Part shown: piece by piece, positions 34,501 through 46,500 of the stretch | Position numbering within the stretch: the stretch's first letter is position 1 | Layout: each line of letters opens with the position of its first letter | NCBI GenBank assembly: GCA_032718475.1 | Contig: JAUCBJ010001981.1 | Span: forward strand, 1 to 64,000 | Length of the DNA: 64,000 nt | Source: Nemertoderma westbladi | Taxonomy: Eukaryota; Xenacoelomorpha; Nemertodermatida; Nemertodermatidae | Reading direction: 5' to 3' | Translations under genes and position numbers: made by a program | Notes under the pieces: generated by a model | What the model saw: only the letters and a program-made list of their open reading frames with translations | Told to the model about the DNA's origin: nothing | Database searches by the model: none

Positions 34501-37500
34501 TGGATGGCTTACCGGTAGTTGGATGGCTTACCGGTAGGTGGATGCCGTACCGGTAGTTGCGAGGTGAATGGCTTGCTGGTAGGTGGGTGGCTTACCGTTA
34601 GGTGGATGGCTTACTGGTAGGTGGATGGCTTACCGGTAGGTGGATGGCTTACCGGTAGGTGGATGGCTTACCGGTAGGTGGATGGCTTACTGGTAGGTGG
34701 ATGGCTTACTGGTAGGTGGATGGCTTACCGGTAGGTGGATGGCTTACCGGTAGGTGGATGCCGTACCAGTAGTTGCGAGGTGGATGGCTTACTGGTAGGT
34801 GGATGGCTTACCGTTAGGTGGATGGCTTACCGGTAGTTGGATGGCTTACCGGTAGGTGGATGGCTTACTGGTAGGTGGGTGGCTTACCGTTAGGTGGATG
34901 GCTTACCGGTAGGTGGATGGCTTACCGGTAGGTGGATGGCTTACCGGTAGGTGGATGGCTTACCGGTAGGTGGATGCCGTACCAGTAGTTGCGAGGTGGA
35001 TGGCTTACTGGTAGGTGGATGGCTTACCGTTAGGTGGATGGCTTACCGGTAGTTGGATGGCTTACCGGTAGGTGGATGGCTTACTGGTAGGTGGATGGCT
35101 TACTGGTAGGTGGATGGCTTACCGGTAGGTGGATGGCTTACCGGTAGGTGGATGCCGTACCGGTAGTTGCGAGGTGAATGGCTTACTGGTAGGTGGGTGG
35201 CTTACCGTTAGGTGGATGGCTTACCGGTAGGTGGATGGCTTACTGGTAGGTGGATGGCTTACCGGTAGGTGGATGGCTTACCGGTAGGTGGATGCCGTAC
35301 CAGTAGTTGCGAGGTGGATGGCTTACTGGTAGGTGGATGGCTTACCGTTAGGTGGATGGCTTACCGGTAGGTGGATGGCTTACCGGTAGGTGGATGGCTT
35401 ACCGGTAGGTGGATGCCGTACCGGTAGTTGCGAGGTGAATGGCTTACTGGTAGGTGGGTGGCTTACCGTTAGGTGGATGGCTTACTGGTAGGTGGATGGC
35501 TTACCGGTAGGTGGATGGCTTACCGGTAGGTGGATGGCTTACTGGTAGGTGGATGGCTTACCGTTAGGTGGATGGCTTACCGGTAGTTGGATGGCTTACC
35601 GGTAGGTGGATGCCGTACCGGTAGTTGCGAGGTGAATGGCTTACTGGTAGGTGGGTGGCTTACCGAGGTGGATGGCTTACTGGTAGGTGGATGGCTTACC
35701 GGTAGGTGGATGGCTTACTGGTAGGTGGATGGCTTACCGTTAGGTGGATGGCTTACCGGTAGTTGGATGGCTTACCGGTAGGTGGATGCCGTACCGGTAG
35801 TTGCGAGGTGAATGGCTTACTGGTAGGTGGGTGGCTTACCGTTAGGTGGATGGCTTACCGTTAGGTGGATGGCTTACCGTTAGGTGGATGGCTTACCGGT
35901 AGGTGGATGGCTTACTGGTAGGTGGATGGCTTACCGTTAGGTGGATGGCTTACCGGTAGTTGGATGGCTTACCGGTAGGTGGATGCCGTACCGGTAGTTG
36001 CGAGGTGAATGGCTTACTGGTAGGTGGGTGGCTTACCGAGGTGGATGGCTTACTGGTAGGTGGATGGCTTACCGGTAGGTGGATGGCTTACTGGTAGGTG
36101 GATGGCTTACCGTTAGGTGGATGGCTTACCGGTAGTTGGATGGCTTACCGGTAGGTGGATGCCGTACCGGTAGTTGCGAGGTGAATGGCTTACTGGTAGG
36201 TGGGTGGCTTACCGTTAGGTGGATGGCTTACCGTTAGGTGGATGGCTTACCGTTAGGTGGATGGCTTACCGTTAGGTGGATGGCTTACCGGTAGGTGGAT
36301 GGCTTACCGGTAAGTGGATGGCGTACTGGTAGGTGGATGGCTTACTGGTAGGTGGATGGCTTACCTGGATGGGGGATTATCTGATTAACATCATAACCAT
36401 AATGTATTTTGTTATAGTTGTTAATGTTATTTTTTGTCCAACTACAGTAAAACCGGTAACCTACCTGCGCAAAGCAGTCTGTCAGACATGTTACTTCATA
36501 ATCTATTTGGTTATAGTTGATTTTTTGTTTTTGAAATTCTAATTTATTACTATACCCTCCGATAGTAAGACGGATTTTTGTCTTACTTCCGATTTTTGTT
36601 TTCAGTTTTAGAAGAAAAAATGAAACGGCAACTGGCGTCGGTTGATGAGGAACGTAAGTCGATGCAAGAATTGGTTGCTAAGCTGGACGCCAGTATGAGG
36701 GATCAAAATAGATCAATGGAACAGGAAAGATGGAATCTTACACAGGAACAAAATAGGTTGGCAAACATACCACTGGGAATACACGGAATCTTACACAGGA
36801 ACAAAATAGGTTGGCAAATATACCACTGGGCATACACGGAATCTTACACAGGAACAAAATAGGTTGGCAAATATACCACTGGGCATACACGGAATCTTAC
36901 ACAGGAACAAAATAGGTTGGCAAACGTACCACTGGGAATACACGGAATCTTACACAGGAACAACAAACATACCACTGGGAATACACGGAATCTTACACAG
37001 GAACAAAATAGGTTGGCAAACATACCACTGGAAATACACGGAATCTTACACAGGAACAAAATAGGTTGGCAAACATACCACTGGAAATACACGGAATCTT
37101 ACACAGGAACAAAATAGGTTGGCAAATATACCACTGGGCATACACGGAATCTTACACAGGAACAAAATAGGTTGGCAAACGTACCACTGGGAATACACGG
37201 AATCTTACACAGGAACAAAATAGGTTGGCAAACATACCACTGGGAATACACGGAATCTTACACAGGAACAAAATAGGTTGGCAAACATACCACTGGGCAT
37301 ACACGGAATCTTACACAGGAACAACAAACATACCACTGGGAATACACGGAATCTTACACAGGAACAAAATAGGTTGGCAAACATACCACTGGAAATACAC
37401 GGAATCTTACACAGGAACAAAATAGGTTGGCAAACGTACCACTGGAAATACACGGAATCTTACACAGGAACAAAATAGGTTGGCAAACATACCACTGGGC

Positions 37501-40500
37501 ATACACGGAATCTTACACAGGAACAAAATAGGTTGGCAAACGTACCACTGGAAATACACGGAATCTTACACAGGAACAAAATAGGTTGGCAAACATACCA
37601 CTGGGCATACACGGAATCTTACACAGGAACAAAATAGGTTGGCAAACATACCACTGGGAATACATGGAATCTTACACAGGAACAAAATAGGTTGGCAAAC
37701 GTACCACTGGAAATACACGGAATCTTACACAGGAACAAAATAGGTTGGCAAACGTACCACTGGAAATACACGGAATCTTACACAGGAACAAAATAGGTTG
37801 GCAAACATACCACTGGGCATACACGGAATCTTACACAGGAACAAAATAGGTTGGCAAACATACCACTGGAAATACACGGAATCTTACACAGGAACAAAAT
37901 AGGTTGGCAAACATACCACTGGGCATACACGGAATCTTACACAGGAACAAAATAGGTTGGCAAACGTACCACTGGGAATACACGGAATCTTACACAGGAA
38001 CGAAATAGGTTGGCAAACATACCACTGGGAATACATGGAATCTTACACAGGAACAAAATAGGTTGGCAAACATACCACTGGGAATACATGGAATCTTACA
38101 CAGGAATAAAATAGGTTGGCAAACATACCACTGGAAATACACGGAATCTTACACAGGAATAACAAACATACCACTGGGAATACACGGAATCTTACACAGG
38201 AACAAATTAGGTTGGTAAACATACCACTGGGCATACACGGAATCTTACACAGGAAAAAAATAGGTTGGCAAACGTACCACTGGGAATACACGGAATCTTA
38301 CACAGGAACGAAATAGGTTGGCAAACATACCACTGGGAATACATGGAATCTTACACAGGAACAAAATAGGTTGGCAAACATACCACTGGGAATACATGGA
38401 ATCTTACACAGGAACAAAATAGGTTGGCAAACATACCACTGGAAATACACGGAATCTTACACAGGAATAACAAACATACCACTGGGAATACACGGAATCT
38501 TACACAGGAACAAATTAGGTTGGTAAACATACCACTGGGAATACATGGAATCTTACACAGGAACAAAATAGGTTGGCGAACGTACCACTGGAAATACACG
38601 GAATCTTACACAGGAACAAAATAGGTTGGCAAACATACTACTGGGAATACATGGAATCTTACACAGGAACAACAACCATACCACTGGGAATACACGGAAT
38701 CTTACACAGGAACAAATTAGGTTGGCAAACATTCCACTGGGCATACACGGAATCTTACACAGGAACAAAATAGGTTGGCAAACATACCACTGGGAATACA
38801 TGGAATCTTACACAGGAACAAAATAGGTTGGCAAACATACCACTGGGAATACATGGAATCTTACACAGGAACAAAATAGGTTGGCAAACATACCACTGGG
38901 AATACATGGAATCTTACACAGGAATAACAAACATACCACTGGGAATACACGGAATCTTACACAGGAACAAATTAGGTTGGTAAACATACCACTGGGAATA
39001 CATGGAATCTTACACAGGAACAAAATAGGTTGGCAAACATACCACTGGGAATACATGGAATCTTACACAGGAATAACAAACATACCACTGGGAATACACG
39101 GAATCTTACACAGGAACAAATTAGGTTGGTAAACATACCACTGGGAATACATGGAATCTTACACAGGAACAAAATAGGTTGGCAAACATACCACTGGGAA
39201 TACATGGAATCTTACACAGGAATAACAAACATACCACTGGGAATACACGGAATCTTACACAGGAACAAATTAGGTTGGTAAACATACCACTGGGAATACA
39301 TGGAATCTTACACAGGAACAAAATAGGTTGGCAAACATACCACTGGGAATACATGGAATCTTACACAGGAATAACAAACATACCACTGGGAATACACGGA
39401 ATCTTACACAGGAACAAATTAGGTTGGTAAACATACCACTGGGAATACATGGAATCTTACACAGGAACAAAATAGGTTGGCAAACATACCACTGGGAATA
39501 CATGGAATCTTACACAGGAATAACAAACATACCACTGGGAATACACGGAATCTTACACAGGAACAAATTAGGTTGGTAAACATACCACTGGGAATACATG
39601 GAATCTTACACAGGAACAAAATATGTTGGCAAACATACCACTGGGAATACACGGAATCTTACACAGGAACAAATTAGGTTGGTAAACATACCACTGGAAA
39701 TACACGGAATCTTACACAGGAACAAAATAGGTTGGCAAACATACCACTGGGAATAAATGGAATCTTACACAGGAACAAAATAGGTTGGCAAACATACCAC
39801 TGGGAATACATGGAATCTTACACAGGAATAACAAACATACCACTGGGAATACACGGAATCTTACACAGGAACAAATTAGGTTGGTAAACATACCACTGGG
39901 AATACATGGAATCTTACACAGGAACAAAATAGGTTGGCAAACATACCACTGGGAATACATGGAATCTTAAACAGGAATAACAAACATACCACTGGGCATA
40001 CACGGAATCTTACACAGGAACAAAATAGGTTGGCAAACATACCACTGGGAATACATGGAATCTTACACAGGAACAAAATAGGTCGGCAAACATACCACTG
40101 GGAATACATGGAATCTTACACAGGAATAACAAACATACCACTGGGAATACACGGAATCTTACACAGGAACAAATTAGGTTGGTAAACATACCACTGGGAA
40201 TACATGGAATCTTACACAGGAACAAAATAGGTTGGCAAACTTACCACGGGAATACACGGAATCTTACACAGGAACAAAATAGGTTGGCAAACATACCACT
40301 GGGAATACACGGAATCTTACACAGGAACAAAATAGGTTGGCAAACATACCACTGGAAATACATGGAATCTTACACAGGAATAACAAACATACCACTGGGA
40401 ATACACGGAATCTTACACAGGAACAAAATAGGTTGGCAAACATACCACTGGGAATACACGGAATCTTACACAGGAACAAAATAGGTTGGCAAACATACCA

Positions 40501-43500
40501 CTGGAAATAACGGAATCTTACACAGGAACAAAATAGGTTGGCAAGCGTACCACTGGAAATACATGGAATCTTACACAGAAACAAGATAGGTTGGCAAACA
40601 TACCACTGGGAATACACGGAATCTTATACAGGAACAAAATAGGTTGGCAAACATACCACTGGAAATAACGGAATCTTACACAGGAACAAAATAGGTTGCA
40701 AGCATACCACTGGGAATACACGGAATCTTACACAGGAACAAAATAGGTTGGCAAACATACCACTGGGAATACATGGAATCTTACACAGGAACAAATTAGG
40801 TTGGCATATAGGATAAATAAGATGGCAAATAGGATACCACCTGGAATACACATTTCACAGCTCCTATAGCGAACCTTTTCTTTTTTTTATTTGTTTTTCA
40901 TGTCTAACTGTTTGGTTTTATTTTTTAGGGCTAGGGCAACCCAAATTGCATTGGATGATGCAAGACAGACACTGGCGGACCAATCGGCTGTTGAAAGGCG
41001 AGAAATTGAGAAAAACAAGGAGAGTTTGTTGGTGGAACAGAGAGAATTGATGCAGCAGATGTACAAGGAGAGACGGGAATTAGCTGAGGAAAGAGCGAGA
41101 TTGATCGCCTTGAAAACTGATCAGGTTAGTGGAGGGAAAGCGGGAGTGGAGAGTGGAGGACAAAGCGTTATTTATTGACTTGAAAGCATTGGAAAGAATG
41201 GTATTTATTGAAGAAATAGCGTGATTGATTGCATTTTAGAATTATGAGGGGTGAGGTACTGGTACATATGGAACTGAGTGAGATTGTGGGAGATGTACAA
41301 TGAAAGAGTTGAGTGTGATGCATAATAATCAGATGGGGTTGAAATTGTTTTTGCTCAAATTAGAAGGATTCCTCACCAGTTACATATGTTATTAAATGTC
41401 ATCAATGATTGATATTTGTTTTATTTTGTTACTCTGCAGAAGAAATTAATGGATGATGAAAGTTCACGTTATTCCGTAACAGAAGCTCATTTAGAAGGAA
41501 CATTGAAGGCGATAGGAAGGGAACAGGAAAGTTTAGCCAATCAGCTGGCCGATCTGCGAGTTCAAAAGGAACAACTCGAAACAGATAAAAAGTTAGAGCG
41601 AAAAGTTGCAATGAATATATATCACTAAAATATCACTGCCACTTTTATAAGTTGTTATATTATGTTATTGTTGAGGATACAGTTACATAATTATATTAAT
41701 TAATTATCGTAGGCCATTTACGATAATTTAATTTATTTTCATATGAACAAGATGAAAAATTTCTTCATTATTATTAAACCCGTTTAACACGTTAGTGTGG
41801 GAGCAAAACCATGTGTTGGGCCGTTAATGCGTTATGTGCACCGGTGCGCATTGTATGGCATTCCTGCTTGTGCGAACATAAATTCCTTGGTTTTGACACT
41901 TGGTGCGATTTGCGCACCATTTTAATCATTGGAGTTAATTGTTTCGCATACTATTTTCGGACATTTAAACTGTCCATTGTTTGTCTTTTTTTCTGTTCGT
42001 CACAGCAAAAACTTTGATGCCATAAAGTCTGGCTACATTTGCACTACTTTTTTTTTATTTGAAATGCCTGTGTCACCGCAAATATGATCAAATTGTTTTT
42101 GCCCTACTTTTTGTAATAATTATAGGAATCTGATATTAATTAACGACCCCCAGGTGTTTAACTTTGTACGTACGTACGATACAATGCACTCTGAAGGTTA
42201 GGCCTCTTTCATAGTTCCTGTCGCCAATGAGAATCTGGCTACTGCTATTTTGTTATATTTTACGTTGCATTCTAATAACAATAGCGTATTTCTTGGTAAG
42301 TGTAACTGATTATATTACACCTTACACCTGATCACTTCAAATTTCTCATTGAAACATTGCAATGACCTCATATTTGAGCTCCGGTGCTCATAACAACATT
42401 TGACACAAACTGGGCTTTGGGCACCGGTGCGCATTCCGCATTAGTTATTTCCTGTGTGACATAAGTTGACGCCATGGAAACCATATATGACGTCAGTTTT
42501 TTATAAAAAAAATGACGTATGAATTACGTCACTATACACATCCGCACTACGGGTAAACACTAATTTTTCCACCCACATTTCAGGACTGCACAAGGAATGC
42601 GCACCGGTGCTCAAACCGCATTTTCTATCCGATTGGCTATCCGATTAACGGGAATGTTTGAAATGCGCACCGGTGCCCATTTTGCACTAAACGTGTTAAA
42701 CTGAACTTATTTTTAACAATTTTAATATTTCTTCTCAGCGGATGCAGAATGTTAAAAGTTCTAGCTACTTCATTTTGTTCTTTCCAGGAACTTAGAGATT
42801 GAAAGACAGACTTTAGATTCTATGAAAGTACATCTCCAACAGCAAGATGTTGACCTGAAGAATAGACTGCGAGAAATTAACGACACTGCTGAAAGCGTCC
42901 AGGCGGCTCGAAAACAGTCCGCAGAAGCAGTGAGTGAAGCTAAACGAATAGAAAGCGAATACACACAGAGAATGGACTCAATTGCTCAGCAAATACAACT
43001 CCTTAGGTTAGCTTGGGTCTCAATCCAAATTATTTTACTGGTAAAATAAAGCTTATTTTTGTGATACATAATGTGAAGGCCTACCAACATTATTATTTTG
43101 TAATATTAAACATAAAAGTCGAACAGCTGTAAACATTATTTTCATGAATATTTTTTCATATTACATTATTATATATATAATTTTGAATATCTTTCAAATA
43201 ATTTGTATTACAGATATTTACTGTAAACTAATATACAGTGTCTGTAATGTAATTTACGTCGATCGGTACGACCTGCATTAAGGTAGACATCCTACACACA
43301 TGTACTACATACACCCTTCCCCACCGGCCACCCCAATTACTTATATTATAGGCAGCTACAGTTAGCTAATTATTACTAATTACTTTACTAATTAATGATG
43401 AACCGGAGAAGATCCATCCAAATCATTAGCTCCCTTCACTTTGCATCACATAAAGACTTATTTCTATTTTGTTTTTTATTACTCTTTTTTTTGTTTCCAG

Positions 43501-46500
43501 GGAAACAGAGAGGCACATCATGCAGGAGCGTTTATCGTTGGCCAAAGACAAGAAACTCCTTGAATCCTGTAAAGATGAGTTGCTCTGCTACAAATGTGGT
43601 AAAGCGATGAAAGACCGCGGAGGATTCGCAGATCATTTTATTGGACAAGATGGTATGTAATGAGGGGCGAGCCATCTAAACTGGCGTATATTTTACACAT
43701 AAGTATGTATTATTATTTATTTTTTTTAATTTTATCTGACTGATAGTTCAGTTATGGAAACTTGAAGATAATAATAGACCCCCCCCCCCCCCCCCCCCCC
43801 TACCGGCTATGCAGTAAAAATACCAAAATACACCATAAAAACGAAAGTAACACATTTTTTAGTTCGTAACTTTTTTTGCAGCTATTTCTGGTTCCTATAT
43901 CGGTGGCATGTACCCCGCAAATACATCCAAGTTGGCATGGCAACCAAATACGGGCAATGTTGGAGGTTCCGACGGACAGACTAATGTACCAGCGGAGAGG
44001 CCCTTGTCACTAGACCGAGGTGGGTGAACTAATAAAATAATATTGTAGCTAGTACTATGGATAGCAGTTTGGGGCTTACTCTTGTTCTTAATAACCGTTT
44101 GTAATTTCTTATTGAATAACACCAACACTGTCCTGTTCTTTAGTGTAATACCAGTAATGTAGTATCCAACGTTATTGCAATACGCCATCCATTTTTCTTT
44201 CTTCCTTATTTTGAAGCGATTTGTTACTCTGGTGTGCTGAACCGGTCGCAATGGCACCTTCGGGGGGGGGGGGGGGGGGGGGGGGGCTGCTGAATCTCAC
44301 GTTGACATTCTAGACTTTGTTTTTCGTGAAATATATCTAACTAACATTGCGTCGCATTCGGCACCACAAGTTTGCCTATATAATAGTGCGAATGGTCTAC
44401 ACATACTATTCAATAATTAATTGTTGGCACACTAAATCTATATCCATTGCGCTCTAGTCTATGGGTTTAAGTATTGCATTCATTGTGTCAAATATTTAAT
44501 ATTATAATTTATTGTGATATGAGATTAAATACAGTATACATAGAAAATCTATATACATTATTTGTATTTATATTTTACAATTAAATCATTGGTAGTTATG
44601 GTTATGGTTTGGGATTAATGTTTACTATCTTAGTGTCTTTGAATTAAAATTAATAATAATATTATATTAATAGTGTTTTTAAAATGTATGTAGCAGAAAT
44701 TCTCCATAAATAACATATAAAATATATAATGGAAACTCTTAATCACATCAATGTTTCGGAACATTTATACCCTGTATTGGTTTGTGTATCTGTTACCATG
44801 GTTGTATTTATTGGCTGCGTTATGTGTTTTAAGCGGCGGCGACACCGACGCCGGGTGAGACGACGTTCTCCCGTCCCTCCATCCGAATGGTGTCACTTCC
44901 CAACGCCATCTAGCGGAGTTACCCAGATAATTGATTCAGCCTTGTTACCACCGTTACGGACCTGCAGCAACCCGTCAATCGGCGAATTTTTATTGGTTCG
45001 GAGCGAATCTGATTTACCGGTACCAAATCGTACCGTATCTGATTTACCGGTACCAAATCGTACCGTATCGGATTTACCGGTACCAAATCGTACCGTATCG
45101 GATTTACCGGTACCAAATCGTACCGTATCGGATTTACCGGTACCAAATCGTACCGTATCTGATTTACCGGTACCAAATCGTACCGTATCTGATTTACCGG
45201 TACCAAATCGTACTGGATCGGATTCACCGATACCAAATCGTACCGTATCGGATTTACCGGTACCAAATCGTACAGTATCGGATTTACCGGTACCAAATCG
45301 TACCGTATCTGATTTACCGGTACCAAATCGTACTGGATCGGATTTACCGATACCAAATCGTACTGGATCGGATTCACCGATACCAAATCGTACCGTATCG
45401 GATTTACCGGTACCAAATCGTACTCGATCGGATTTACTGGTACCAAATCGTACCGTATCGGATTTACCGGTACCAAATCGTACTCGATCGGATTTACTGG
45501 TACCAAATCGTACTGGATCGGATTTACCGATACCAAATCGTACCGTATCGGATTTACCGGTACCAAATCGTACTCGATCGGATTTACTGGTACCAAATCG
45601 TACCGTATCGGATTTACTGGTACCAAATCGTACCGTATCGGATTTACCGGTACCAAATCGTACCGTATCGGATTTACCGGTACCAAATCGTACCGTATCG
45701 GATTTACCGGTACCAAATCGTACCGTATCTGATTTACCGGTACCAAATCGTACCGTATCGGATTTACCGGTACCAAATCGTACCGTATCTGATTTACCGG
45801 TACCAAATCGTACCGTATCGGATTTACCGGTACCAAATCGTACCGTATATGATTTACCGATACCAAATCGTACCGTATCGGATTTACCGGTACCAAATCG
45901 TACCGTATCGGATTTACTGGTACCAAATCGTACCGTATCTGATTTACCGGTACCAAATCGTACCGTATCGGATTTACTGGTACCAAATCGTACCGTATCT
46001 GATTTACCGGTACCAAATCGTACCGTATCGGATTTACCGGTACCAAATCGTACCGTATCGGATTTACCGGTACCAAATCGTACCGTATCGGATTTACCGG
46101 TACCAAATCGTACTCGATCGGATTTACCGGTACCAAATCGTACTGGATCGGATTCACCGATACCAAATCGTACCGTATCGGATTTACCGGTACCAAATCA
46201 TACTGGATCGGATTTACCGGTACCAAATCGTACCGTATCGGATTTACCTGTACCAAATCGTACCGTATCGGATTTACCGGTACCAAATCGTACAGTATCG
46301 GATTTACCTGTACCAAATCGTACCGTATCGGATTTACCGGTACCAAATCGTACCGTATCGGATTTACCGGTACCAAATTGTACCGTATCGGATTTACCGG
46401 TACCAAATCGTACCGTATCGGATTTACCGGTAGCAAATCGTACCGTATCGGATTTACCGGTACTGAATCGTACCGTATCGGATTTACCGGTACCAAATCG

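Noticed and set aside
36333-36542. 69-codon frame at the end of the 19-bp array
   Set aside because: It starts inside the array and runs into ordinary intron sequence; no homology or splice support.
20698-40806. CRISPR-like appearance of regular repeats
   Set aside because: The repeats are contiguous tandem units without unique spacers, in a eukaryotic intron.
36844-40851. Dozens of 60-117-codon frames on both strands (NIPLGIHGILHRN and FLCKIPCIPSGMF types)
   Set aside because: They are by-products of a stop-poor 53-bp unit; no unique flanks, and they overlap each other on both strands.
42788-43006. Alternative junction from the stronger-looking donor at 41602 (GAAAA|GTTGCA)
   Set aside because: It would put a stop codon four codons into the exon at 42788; the weaker donor at 41591 keeps the frame and the FBF1 match.
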